Program-made: the position numbers and the translations under genes
The notes under the pieces: generated by a model
What the model saw: the letters and a program-made list of their open reading frames with translations, nothing else
The model's database searches: none
Told to the model about the DNA's origin: nothing
From: Ailanthus altissimus
Lineage: Eukaryota; Streptophyta; Magnoliopsida; Sapindales; Simaroubaceae
Assembly (NCBI GenBank): GCA_946807835.1
Contig: OX327699.1
Span: 23,672,014-23,736,013, forward strand
Direction: 5' to 3'
Length of the DNA: 64,000 nucleotides
Shown here: positions 1 through 14,560 of the stretch, piece after piece
How the letters are laid out: every line of letters starts with the position of its first letter
How positions within the stretch are numbered: the stretch's first letter is position 1

Positions 1-3346
<3,346 letters not shown>

Positions 3347-4313
3347 ATGCAAGTGCTAATTTACCATGCACAGATATAATAAAGCCTCAGTCTGTCCGAG
3401 TTTCATATCTTGCCCGGAAATTGAGCTATATCGTATCAATGTCTACACTTTTTAATTCTTGTGTGTAATTAAAAAGCAATATTGATGTCTATGCCTTAAT
3501 GTCAATAAACTCCTTGAGGGATGCTGCATGATCTATCAAATGTTAAAATTTCCACACACTTGACAGTTTTTAGAAGAACCGGCAAACATTAATTGTACTT
3601 GTTTTTAACGCCTTAAAAATATCGCTATTCAAGCCGAGGGAAAGCTTGTCTTGAAAATCGGAGACGGTGAAAAAAGAGCTTTCAAATCAAATGCATTATA
3701 AAAAGAACGTAAGAATATTGTTAAGTTTACAATTTTATTTTTTATTTTAAAAAAAACGAGTTAACTGTATAATTTTTTTTTTTTTGAAATGAGGAGGTTC
3801 TTTTTTTGAAATAACGAGGGAGATTTAAATTTAAAATTTTTATTTTTAGTATAAAAATAATGCATTGTAAGTGTTTTATCACTAATTTTTTAAACAAGTG
3901 TAATTATTATTATTTTTTAATATTTGTAATAATATAACACTTTTTATTATAAAAATATTAACAAATACAAACTGTCATTAAGAAACAAAAAACCTAACGT
4001 TATTGAGGGAATTTCATTTAAATATAGTTATTAATATCTTTATTTACAATTTGAAAATTGTAAATTTAAGAAACACTAAGATTATGACTAAAATACTAAG
4101 CCAGTAAACTTGAGAATAGTTTGAGCATGAGTGGAGTGATTGTGATTGTACTATTTCAAATTTCAGTCTAATAAAAATAAAACTAAAAGAAGTGGATTAA
4201 ATTTCATTAGACTAGAATTTTGCAAGGGTATCTTGAATATTTGGAACATAAGATAAAAATGTAATATTGGGGGAATCATTCGTACCTGTAAAGACTAGAA
4301 TCGTTAAAAGAAA
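3347..4313. other. Intergenic: CDPK 3' UTR and PUS promoter
   Basis: This holds the 3' UTR of the kinase, with a likely AATAAA-type signal near 3502 (gtcaataaactcc), then strongly AT-rich DNA with homopolymer runs. I see no coding signal or repeat structure. Confidence 0.5.
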
Positions 4314-6892
4314 ATGCTCACTCTTCATTGTCCTCCCTGTACAAAGGCTCTTCAATCTTCACCCCTGACAATCCCTAATCGTGTTTTGAAAACCCTCAGA
4401 TGTTGTGCTAGTGGCGACAAAAACCCAGAACCTCTCACCAATTTCGCTGGCGTCCAGTTAGAGGAAACTGTCGATGAGAAATTAGGGAAGCTGAGGCTCG
4501 ATTCTTGGATATCATCTCGCATCCTTGGAATTAGTAGAGCTCGCGTCCAATCAAGTATTCGCTCTGGCCTCGTTAGTGTCAATGGGCAAGCTGTCAATAA
4601 GGTGGACTTTTTGCATTTGGTTCTTGTCGTGGCATATTGCTAGTTGTTTTATGGAGAGTCATGGATTTGAATATTTTTAGGATTAAATTTAATGTTGTTT
4701 GATCAGGTTTCGCATAATGTCAAGGTTGGGGATAAGGTGAATTGCACAATTGCAGAATTGCAACCTTTAAAAGCTGAACCAGAAGACATACCTTTGGATA
4801 TTATTTATGAGGATGATAATGTTCTGGTTGTTAACAAACCTGCCCACATGGTAAACATCAATTTTCTACCCAAATAAAATACAGTAAAATTAATAAATCT
4901 AAAATAAAAAAAAAGTAATTGAAACTGAAGTAAATCAAATGTTCTGATAGGTTGTTCATCCAGCGCCAGGAAATGCTAGTGGCACACTTGTAAATGGAAT
5001 TCTTCACCATTGCAGTCTTCCAAATGTTGCATTTTCGAATCAGGATGTTCTTTCAGGTGAAGATGATATTTCTGATACTGAAGGGTTGTGTTCAAGTATA
5101 GGCGGGGCATCTGTTCGCCCAGGGATTGTGCATAGATTGGACAAGGGCACTAGTGGATTGCTTGTTGTTGCAAAGGTAAACAAAAATTTATTAATCTATT
5201 TAAGCTTGCCCATTGTGCCATTGATTTTTGAATTTTCAATTAGGATATTATTCACTTTCTTTGATGTTTATAATGCATTGCATGTTAACGGCAGGATGAA
5301 CATTCTCATGCTCATTTATCAGAACAATTCAAGCTACATACTATCCAGAGAGTGTACATCAGTCTTACTACTGGAGTGCCATCTCAATCTTCTGGCCGTA
5401 TTGAGGTTCCAATTGGTCGTGATCCAAATAATAGGATACGTATGGCTGCTATACCTGGATCAATTAAAAGTGGACAGGCACGCCATGCTGCTAGTAGGTA
5501 TTTCTTTACTTTTTGGCTAAAATCTCAGGGGAAGAGACAAGGGTAGAAGACCCATTTTCTGTTTCTTTGGCTGATACACTTTTTACTCTCTGATAGATAT
5601 GTGTTCATGAGAGTAAATGAATGTCTAATATTTCCCAAGTTATGGATCTTAGATGCTTGTTTATAGAAGTTGGTTGGACCTTTCTTTATCAGGTATAAAG
5701 TAATTGAAATTCTTGCTGGTGGTGGTTCTGCTCTTGTGGAGTGGAGATTGGAAACTGGGCGCACACATCAGGTACTGCACGTACTGCAAATTGTTTAGGC
5801 TATATATCCCAGTGATGATGAATAGGACCAATTGCTTCTAATATATGTTCTTGCTTGTCTCAATTTTTATTCAAAAACCTATAGTTGGAAGACTTCTTAG
5901 TTGCCCATCACAGCTTTCTGTAAATTATAATGAGCATTTTTATTTTAGAAAGAAAGACGTGGTTGTCGTAGTTATCATTTGATTGCAAGGATGATTTAGC
6001 TCATCAAGTTATAAAAAAAAAAACAGTTTTTATAGGATACCTTGACCTTAATGACTTAAGTTTTAGTAGCCAAGTTATGCTCACTATTTAAAGATATTGT
6101 TGAACAAAGGGAGATATTTTAATCCAGAAATCAACGCTGCACAGTTTCATGTAGTCCAGATTTTCTTTTTAATTTTTAATTTCTTGGGTTGAATTGAGTT
6201 TTAGACTGTCAATATAAGTAATAACATGAAGTTCAGAAAGCACATATTTCTTCTTGTTGTCATTTAAATTTTGCTTGGTATTGGTGTTGTGTCATCTAAC
6301 TGCTCCAAGACCCAATAATAAAATCTTGACTCTTATTTTTCACTGTCAATCCTTGGACTGCAATCTTTGTAACAGATCCGTGCACATGCAAAATACATGG
6401 GGGTTCCTCTATTAGGTGATGAAGTGTATGGAGGGACCAAGAACATGGCCATGTCACTGCTTCAGCCCAGAACTCCACCCAGCTGTCATAAAAAACTTTT
6501 GAAATCGGTCTCTGGGTTAGAAAGGCCTTGCCTCCATGCTCTTGCTCTTGGGTAGATACAAAGCTCATACTCTTTAACATTTGCAATTTGTATATACCAT
6601 TGAATTATATGCTAAAGTTTCTGTTACATGTGCCTTCTGTAGGTTTACACATCCACACACAGGAGAAAAGATACACTTTTCATGCCCACCACCTCCAGAT
6701 TTTGCAGAGATTTTGAGCCAGCTTGGGGAAATTGGCACAGAGAAGGTATTCTCCACAGAATTAGCTCCTCGTGTTCAGATATTGTTCACTTAACTTTTTA
6801 ACACTTCATATATGCTATCAAGACGGTATTAACAAAAAGTTCACTTCTCTATTTAGGTGGGTTTAACTCTTGCTGATGGTAGGAGCAAATGA
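4314..6892 (+). CDS. PUS2: RluA/RluD-family RNA pseudouridine synthase, chloroplast type
   Basis: Exons: 4314-4601, 4707-4850, 4951-5175, 5295-5497, 5693-5771, 6376-6551 and 6643-6745, then 6857-6892 (stop TGA). If the last intron is retained, exon 7 runs on to a TAA at 6793. Predicted length is 417 or 421 residues. The N-terminal ~45 residues are Ser/Thr/Lys-rich and fit a plastid transit peptide. An S4 RNA-binding domain follows ([20 protein letters not shown]...VNGQAVNK, about residues 60-96). The catalytic domain has [22 protein letters not shown] and then the active-site motif [15 protein letters not shown], whose Asp is the nucleophile. Conserved [26 protein letters not shown] and LLGDEVYGG follow. 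These enzymes convert uridine to pseudouridine in structured RNA, and the plastid form is expected to act on rRNA. It sits downstream of the CDPK in the same orientation, as At1g76050 sits next to At1g76040. Confidence 0.92.
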
Positions 6893-7868
6893 TTCTAAGC
6901 TTTTATCATTCTTAATTCCAAGCACTTGATGTACAGGCCAAATTTTAGAATGATTTGAATCTATTTTAGAAGGAACATGGTATAAAGACTTGAGGAAGTA
7001 GTTGACAATGCGTGGTGGGTGTAAAAGTATTCTGCTGACCAAGAAAATAGACATTAGTGGTCCAGATGAGTTTTGCCCTGTGTCTTGAATGCCAGGGCTG
7101 TTTCCATTTTTTCCGTGCAAATATACGGAGTTTGGTATTATTTTTGTTTGGTCATTTTATGTTTTCCAGAATTGAAATTATATCAAATGCGTTTGGTATC
7201 ATCGTAGTCTTTCTTGTGGTGAGCTGCGTTATGTGGCTAGGTGCACATAAAACCAAAAGTCCAACGGGGTTTAGGATACAGCTATATTATCTCAGACACA
7301 AGCATTTGGTTATCTTAATTTGTACCAAATTGATAGCTGGAGCGATCATTTTGCTATAACATGAACACGACTCGAGTAACCCGATATGTATGTTTTTAGT
7401 AAAAATTGATTTTTCATAATTAACTTCTCAAAATATCCGATAAGAATAAAAAATTAACACAATCTAACTCCATTTCTCCAAAGAAATAAAACGTATAGAA
7501 TAGCAAATGTATATCTTCCTCTTTACCTTCTCTTTGTTAATGATTCTCATTCTGTAACTCTGCAATATCAAATTCCATTTTCTGACTTTCTCTACCTATA
7601 TGGCTGGCTGATATATCCCTCAGATATGGAAAGGGATTTAAATGGTAGCCCTGAGGGGAACAACAAAATGTGCAAAATGACCACACACATAGACATAGGA
7701 CCCTCAAGATATCCATGTCCTTGTGTTCTGCCAGGAAGAAAATACAAGGTCAAAACGTTACTATCAATGAAAATCCAACATATGAATATGGGTAAATGTA
7801 TTTGCATTTCAATGTGTAATAGATTTTGTAAGCTAGAAACCTTATACATGTTCTACAAATTAACTAAT
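6893..7868. repeat. Duplicated 3' flank shared with 10.54-11.6 kb
   Basis: Blocks here match a second stretch in the same orientation. Near 7079 (tcttgaatgccagggctgtt) matches near 10549. The gaacacgactcgagtaa block near 7364 matches near 10991. The 7620-7735 block (aaatggtagcc, cctcaagat, ctgccaggaagaa) matches 11300-11415. These are the PUS-to-P4H intergenic sequence present twice, with small indels. I see no gene of its own here. Confidence 0.75.
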
Positions 7869-8321
7869 TTAGGCACCAATGATTTTTTCCTCGTGAAGAT
7901 GCATCCATTTTGTGGCCGCCCATTTGTTCCCTCTAATCACAGGGCCAGCACCTATCAACAACCATAAAATGAATTTAACTCGTTTAAAACACCCTGTTGG
8001 AAGACTAAAACTAACTTCGTAATTTCTAGAAGTAAAACAAACAAGGGCCAGAATTTTTCCTTTTGAAATGCAAGACATACTAAATAATCATTCTAAATTA
8101 CAGCTAAAGCCATAGACAAATAGGAAAAAAAAAACCTTGCAATATTGCTAACCATGCAAACTTGAAGGATCAGCGTTCCATCAGGCCTCATGCTCCAAAA
8201 TAACAATACATCTCCCATTTTTGGCTTTATGGAGAGACCCTGTTTGCCACATTTAGCACTGAAATGTGCTTTTTTAGCAGCGGGGAACACTGTCTCACCA
8301 ACCCCTTCTTCAAAATCAGAT
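7869..8321 (-). pseudogene. Prolyl 4-hydroxylase pseudogene fragment (last two exons)
   Basis: Copies of the last two exons of the intact prolyl 4-hydroxylase at 11.6-14.6 kb survive here. The exon-6 copy (8321-8153) keeps GETVFPAAKKAHFSAK, then CGKQGLSIKPKMGD and FWSMRPDGTL. It has lost the segment equal to SSVPWWDELSE, carries a one-base deletion before the codons for DPSSLH that shifts the frame, and has lost its acceptor AG (AA instead). The exon-7 copy (7951-7869) reads AGPVIRGNKWAATKWMHLH and then diverges to EEKIIGA before the stop; the parent reads ACPVIRGNKW and ends DYKV. Exons 1-5 are missing. It cannot encode a working enzyme. It is the decayed partner of the intact gene. Confidence 0.88.
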
Positions 8322-9049
8322 TTGAAACAACAATAATATTAGAGAAACCATTCAGTTGAAATAATAATAATAATATTATAAAAATCATTCAACCCTAAAT
8401 GTAAAGGCTCAATATTATATTAATGACAAATTTTGATAAATAATTTTTTTTCTAAAAAAAAGAATTTTAAATTGGTTTGGGGTACATTTAAGCTCAACCC
8501 TAAATGTAATAATTTCTCAATTACAAATTTCAAAGAGGGTAGAATTTCTTGGAATGGTAGTTCCAATGCAAAATTTCAATTACTAGTACACGACGATGCT
8601 TGCATAATAATGGTACCATGGTTGTATGATATAAATTGATTTGAGGTACACAACATATTTCTAAACATAATTTTTATCACTTGATTGACATTAAAAAATA
8701 AATTGTTTACTAGAGAGAGAATAGCTAAAAGAAGCCTTATCCCTTTAGTTGAATGCCGTTATGTGGTAAATACAGTGTGATAGTTCAATATCTATTTTTT
8801 CAATTGGAGGCAAGAGGTTTTTTTTTTTATAGAAAAACTTGGGGCAAATATATCCTTAACAAGATGTTGAGGGTGTTTTTGTACTTTTATCTATTTCATA
8901 TGACAGAAATGCAATCGGGCAGTATTCCATCATAAAAATTTCTCTACTAGTGTAATATTTTAAAATATTAAAAGTATTGTTTGAATTAGATACTTAAGTG
9001 CTACAAATAACTAAAGCATAAATTATTTTGCAAATAGGTGGTGAAATTC
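8322..9049. other. AT-rich spacer, no gene seen
   Basis: Similarity to the intact prolyl 4-hydroxylase locus ends near 8340 at an AAT microsatellite-like run. The remainder is AT-rich. Two short phrases recur (ctcaaccctaaatgtaa near 8389-8402 and near 8491-8508), suggesting a small degenerate direct repeat. I recognise no coding region. Confidence 0.4.
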
Positions 9050-9440
9050 TTCCTTTGTAGCACCAAACCCTATTTCTCCGGAACGGATACACTCTTGGAT
9101 TAGTACAGTCAGGCTGAGTCGCTTGATGAGCTATACGAAATCACGATAAAGCTTGATGAGCTCCTGAAGTCGAAAAGAAAGATAATAGCAGGCAGTGCAC
9201 CTTTGCCTTCGGTCAGCATACTCCAAGGTGAGTAACAAATAGTCATTCCCAACCTCCATTGTTATAGCTTTGAAGCCTATAGCTTTAGTACCAAACTTCT
9301 AATTACGTAGAAAGTCTCTGTCTCGTCTTTCTTGCTCTTCGCCAACCCCCTTTCCTTCTTACCAAGCTTAGAATGATCATTTCTGAATCCCCACCCCCCA
9401 CGGAAGGGGGGCGGTTCTATTAGTTTGTATTGTCTTTCAC
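9050..9440. other. Candidate organelle (mitochondrial) DNA insertion
   Basis: A ~390-bp island of about 45 % GC stands out from surroundings near 30 %. Its composition and vocabulary (gcctatagctttagtacc, the ccccaccccccacggaaggg hairpin near 9389, balanced purine/pyrimidine runs) resemble plant mitochondrial non-coding DNA. A direct repeat of gcttgatgagct lies inside (9120 and 9152). I cannot name the source segment. It could instead be part of an unrelated mobile element. Confidence 0.4.
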
Positions 9441-10149
9441 CTTTGATGCCCTGTTTGTTGTTTTTGTATTTTGCTGATTTAAGCAATAAAATTATTTTAG
9501 TTATTTACCCCAAAAAAAAACTATGCTATAGAATTAAAATAAATATATTATTAGGTATATATGTTGGAACGTAATTATAGAAAAAGTTTTAACTTTAAAA
9601 GTTTAAAATTTAAGTTTTTATATATACAGATAAAATATATTTTTAATTACTAAAAAAATAATAAAAAATTCTTTTTCAATTACAACTAAATATCATAAAA
9701 AAAATTTAGAAAAAAATTCTTTTAACTAATAAAAAAATTTAACTTAATAAACAATTTTTTTTAAAAAAAAAGACAGAAAAAGTCCTAATTAAATCATGCA
9801 ACCCCGATTGTTCAGGAATGATAATACTACATGGTTTACATCACAAATACAAACTCGCACCTACAGGAGGCGAAATCATTTGCTGGAGAACCATCGTCGA
9901 TGATTAATATAACTTCCGTCCACTTCTCCCTCATATTATGTTTGCTAATAAACCCCCCGCCAATAAAAATTAAATCACAAACCAACTGTTATTAATAACA
10001 AGTCTGTCTCATTTATACTACTTAAATTCTAAGAAAATTAAAATTAAAATCTTAATTAAATTATACGATTCTTTTTGTTTAAGAAACTTAATGGTATATG
10101 TTGTGCATCAGGAAAACAAATAAAGCGACTTGATTAATTTTTTTAAGTT
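9441..10149. other. AT-rich spacer; short piece resembling a P4H exon
   Basis: Low-complexity AT-rich DNA with poly-A and poly-T runs. Near 9866-9935 a block (gaaatcatttgctggagaaccatcgtcgatga, and ccgtccacttctccctcatattatg) resembles pieces around exons 1 and 2 of the prolyl 4-hydroxylase (14400-14430 and 14225-14255). It is probably a further scrap of the duplicated 5' end of that gene. Confidence 0.4.
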
Positions 10150-10506
10150 TCTGTCGTAGAAAAATTAACTCTTCTGGTCCTGACCTTTCTGTGTTGAATG
10201 TCCTAAGCAATCTTAATTCAGCAGGGCATATCATCACAAATAACAGAGTACATAGTTAATCTTATTAGTTTTATGCATTTGGATTTGGATAAACCATGCA
10301 TTTGCAATTATTTCACCAAGCGAATGGCTTCTCCTTGGCTATTTTGCTGAACCCAATACATTGCCATGTTCAAAGATTGTTTTTTATTATTATTTTCTTC
10401 TGGTATGTAAATGGTCAAATTTTGTTAGAGACCGAGAAAGGCATATTTGAAGCAGCTTTTAGAAGGCAACCTGCACTTAAGAGAGCTCGCCCAATCGCCA
10501 TGGCCT
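10150..10506 (+). pseudogene. Broken copy of CDPK intron and one exon
   Basis: Part of the CDPK gene is repeated here. 10183-10215 matches the intron before the exon at 1081 (tgtcctaagcaatc vs tgtcctaagtaatc). 10270-10320 matches the intron near 1488-1530 (atttggatttggata, atgcatttgca). 10429-10506 matches the exon at 1618-1770 (agaccgagaaaggcatatttgaagcag vs agaccgagaaaggtatattcgaagcag) through gccatggcctt. The kinase exon at 1081-1224 is deleted, an insertion disrupts the reading frame after GIFEA, and everything from there to the PUS 3' flank is missing. It is the decayed CDPK of the second copy of a tandem duplication. Confidence 0.85.
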
Positions 10507-11635
10507 TTTCCATATCACTTTTAGAAAAGCTTCATTGTTTTCAATATGTCTTGAACGCAAGGCTGTTTCCATTTCTTCGTGGAAATATAAAGCACTAAAA
10601 GTTCACAAGCAAAACAAGCAAGGAACCAATGGAAAAGGAGGCTATTGTTGAAAAATAACAACTCTTTTGGAATTCACAAGTCATTCCAATGAGTTAGGAA
10701 TTCAAGTGGCAAATGCGTCAACACATTTGCTCTGCTCAAGGTTTTTTTTTTTTTTTTGTTCTTCACTTCTTAAAAAAAAATCAGTTGCCTATGTTTCTAT
10801 ACGATCATTAAAATTTAGTAAAGCCCTAGTTACTCTAATACCAAAAATAATAAAAGGAGTGGGTTAGTCCTGCGGATTTGCCCATGGGCTTTGTGGTTGC
10901 AACCTAAAAGGGTTTTATGGTTACAAACATATTATCTCCGCCGAATCAATTGACTTCCTAGTTTTTAGCAAAGTAATAGAAATTTAATATGAACACGACT
11001 CGAGTAAACTGATATTCATATTTAAAAAAATAATAATAATCTACATAATTAACTTCTCAAAATATCTGATAAGAGTAAGAAATAAAACGTAACGAGTAAC
11101 AAGTGTATGTCTTGTTTTTTGGAATTATCTTTGTGTAGTTTGCAAATTGTCTGTCAGAACATCACTTGCAACATACCTATTTAATAGCAGTTCGCATTTT
11201 GTAAGTATAATATCACATTCACATTCTCTAAGCTGCAGCCTATCTTCAAACAATGTAACAACAGAAAAACTTTCTACCTAAATGGATGATATATCCCCGA
11301 CGAATGGAAGGGATTAAATGGTAGCCTCGAGGGGCACCACCAGAATGTGCAAATGACCATGCACATAGTACGATCAATGACCCTCAAGATTTAGATCTTT
11401 ATGTCCTGCCAGGAAGAAATAGAAGAAACCAAAAAAGTTAATATCAATTAAAATCAACATGTCTAAAACCTCCAAAAGCTAAGATCGGGACTATGACGAA
11501 CAATTTTAATGGGGGTAACAATAGGTGAAGCTGCATTCCTAATGTGTATTAAATTTTGTAAGCCAGAAACCTTGTTAAATGTTCCACCAAATTTAACTAG
11601 TTCAGGCTCTGAGAATTACCTCCATGAATCATAGC
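10507..11635. other. P4H 3' UTR and downstream flank, duplicated at 7.0-7.9 kb
   Basis: From about 10545 this is the second copy of the flank seen at 7079-7868. Nearest the prolyl 4-hydroxylase stop codon (11636) it serves as that gene's 3' UTR. A run of T/A homopolymers lies at 10740-10780. No separate gene is visible. Confidence 0.6.
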
Positions 11636-14560
11636 TTAGACTTTGTAGTCGTGAAGATGCATCCATTTTGTAGATGACCATTTGTTCCCTCTAATCACAG
11701 GGCAAGCACCTATCATCAACCATAAAATGAATTCAGTTCATTTAAAACACCGCATTGGAACACTAAAATCCATTCATCAAAAATGAAAATTTTATATACA
11801 ATTATAAGATTAAATAATTTCACTAGAACTAAACAAACAAGAGCGAAATTATTTTATATCTAAAATGCAAGATTGCTATGGAGAAAAAGGAAAAATGCAA
11901 TGCATGATTGCTAACCATGCAAACTTGAAGGATCTAGTGTGGCATCTGGCCTCATGCTCCAAAATACCAATGCATTGCCCATTTTTGGTTTTATAGAGAG
12001 ACCTTGTTTGCCGCATTCAGACAACTCATCCCACCAGGGGACTGAACTAAAATTTGCTTTGGCAGCAGGAAACACTGTCTCACCCCCTTCTTCAACATCA
12101 GACCTGAAATAACAATTGAAAAGAGAAAAGCAGAAAAAAGCAAACATCAATTTCTATAAAAGTTGTATCGACAACACAAGATACATGTTGGGCATATTCT
12201 AAGATGTTGCTGGAGGTAATTGGTTCTTACAAATACATAAGAAGAGTAGCCATCCGTTGGCCTCCATTCTTAGTGTTAAACTCATCAAGGAAGTAATCAT
12301 AGTGAGCATCATATTTCTGTCCAACTTCATAATGGAGGACTTGAAGTCCTTCCCCGTTCTCTGGAGATTGTAAAGTTAGCTTGAATAGGTAGTAATATCA
12401 TGAATTGAAAACCCACTAATAACTGAAAAACAGAAAACTTACACCTTTTGTGGTCCATACCACCAACCAAATGAAAAACAGAAGTCATACATTAACTACA
12501 TGGGAACAAAATGCAACACAGAAAAGGGAGAAACCAAGTGAGCACACTTTAGCTCAATACAATATTGTGCTTAAAATAAAAAGGAACAATGTATGACTGC
12601 ATATACACGAAAATCCGAATATTAAATAACCAACCCCAGATAAGTAAATAGGCTTTCTTGACTTCTTGAGTTGAATTGAGATGAGTAGAGAATGCATTAA
12701 AGCAAAGGAGGCTTGAATTCATTTTAATTGATTTATACGCTAGGATAAGAAATCACCTTCTGCTTTGAGAATAAAGAATATCTAAGTTAAGGCATTATAC
12801 AAATTAACCAATTGAGCGAAAGCCATAGACATGCATAAGAACTCTATAAAATCCATGCAAATGGAAGATAGGCAAAAAATTTAGATTAGCCCCATGCAAG
12901 TAGGTCTTTGACATTCATTGCGAAGAATGGTAACAAAAAATCATATAGAAGATGATTACAAGTCAAGCATAAAGGAAGAGTCGTCACAGAGTTGAAAATT
13001 ATGCAAAAAGACAAAGATTGGACTAAAGTTGGAGGTATAAAACTAGAAGTTGTTTTTAGGTTTAAACACCGCTGCATTTTAAGTGCCGCAACACTCAAGT
13101 CAGAGCCTCTAGTGCCATGGCGCTACAATGAGAACACCCGAGTCTAGAGAACCAGCACCACGGCACTAGAAAATGAGTGTCGTGGTGCTAATGCGACCAA
13201 TCTATTTCGGATTTCCTATTTTAACTAGTTTAAAACTTCTTTTTTTTGTATCACTCGAATTAGGGTTTGATAAGACAAGAAAGACTATAAATAGGCCACT
13301 ATTTTAGCTTAATAGGCAATCACCAAAAAGAAAGAATTTATTGAAATCTCAAGAGAGAGATCTTTGTGAGAGATCATTATAATTTGTAATTAAATAAAAA
13401 AGTTAGGATCTTGATTCACCTTAGACGTAGACAATTGCTGAATCACATAAATCTTGTCTTGTGTGTTTTCTTTTCTTCTTAAATTTTTTACAATTTTGCA
13501 ATTATCAATTATTTGTAATGAAAGAATCCTAAGTCCTAACAATATCATTAAGAAGTAAACAAGAGAATATACTGCAAAAGGATTGAGCATAAAGATAAGC
13601 CTTCAATACGAGAAAAATAAGCTAGTCGGTACATCCAATTGAAAAAATCTATCAACAATGTGTTCATTCCTTTTCAACAAAACCTGTAAATGAGAAATTT
13701 ATTTACAACCAAATAATAAAATTTCAATTGGAACTTTGTAAGACCTCATATCCTCACCTACAGGAATGAAGGTGTAGTCTGCTATCCTTTTCTCAATGTT
13801 CCTGATAATTTTATCTTGTCCTCTTCTAAAAAACATACCAGAACTTGTGCGCACCCTACAAGCAAGAGATGTCAGGTTCCTTAATAAAGTTGTTAAATCA
13901 ATTTTTTTTTTTTTATATATATAAAGAAAATGCGAACCTGCTATCTTTACTTCGGCCAGTTTTGCTATCGACAACTGTCGACTTTTTCATGCGAGGTTTA
14001 GCTAGATCTATCAGGTATTGACATTCTGCCTTGGACTGTAACAATCAATATTCTTGAGTCAGCAAACAGGGGCTGTCCATATACAGTGATTGCTTGCCTC
14101 AGTTTCTGGTTTAACTAAATCAACAGAACCACATCCCCCTCCCAATAAACATAAATAAATAAAAACTGACCAGAAAATTATGATAGAGGAAAGCTCTGGG
14201 CTCCCAAGAAATAATTTGAGTCCACTGCTCGCCTCTCTCCTCCGTCATATTATGTCTGCAACAAAACCCCGCCAACCAAAAAAAAAATCAGAAACCAAGT
14301 GTCAATTTGACAAATACAGTGAATTAAATTAAATTATAATAATGAGTAAATTAAGAGATGGATACATACTTTTCAATGGCATGGCGCCTGTAGAAGCTGA
14401 GATCATTTAGTGGAGAATCATCGTCGGTGATTGGAAGAGAGAAAATTCCCAAAGCCAGAAGCATAAGCAGCACAATTGTTGACATAAATAGCATTGAATG
14501 AACGAGTGTTATTTTCGACCATTTCTTGGCTTGTAATCGAGAGTGCCTCACTTTCGCCAT
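11636..14560 (-). CDS. P4H3: Prolyl 4-hydroxylase (2-oxoglutarate/Fe(II) dioxygenase), P4H3-like
   Basis: Seven exons on the minus strand: 14560-14370, 14255-14171, 14035-13938, 13855-13758, 12360-12231, 12103-11916 and 11709-11636. Every splice phase agrees, giving 287 residues, a usual length for plant P4Hs. It hydroxylates proline in secreted proteins such as extensins and AGPs, in the ER/Golgi. The N-terminus is basic and followed by one membrane anchor (about residues 20-42, SMLFMSTIVLLMLLALGIF), giving a type II membrane protein. Catalytic residues are visible: the HxD iron ligands in YDAHYDYF, the distal His in SSLHGACPV and the 2-oxoglutarate-binding Lys in IRGNKW. ISWEPRAF and GGETVFP are family signatures. 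Intron 4 is long (1.4 kb) and contains an LTR-like insertion. I recall At1g20270 (P4H3) as the Arabidopsis gene in the matching position, but the paralogue number is less certain than the family. Confidence 0.93.
12945..13540. mobile_element. LTR-like (probably solo LTR) fragment inside P4H intron 4
   Basis: Within the intron lies a block with promoter-like architecture. GC-rich phrases (gccgcaacactcaag, gtgccatggcgctac) are followed by a TATA box (ctataaatagg, near 13287), a transcript-leader-like stretch and an end at cctaagtcctaaca (13540), which looks like the ...CA end of an LTR. A region at 21.3-21.6 kb has the same style (GC-rich gcgctgcggc phrases, then a TATA run). The left border and a target duplication were not found, so the extent is approximate. 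Confidence 0.4.

Noticed and set aside
7057..7359. 100-codon plus-strand frame
   Set aside because: It lies in duplicated non-coding flank, and the matching copy at 10.55 kb does not keep it open.
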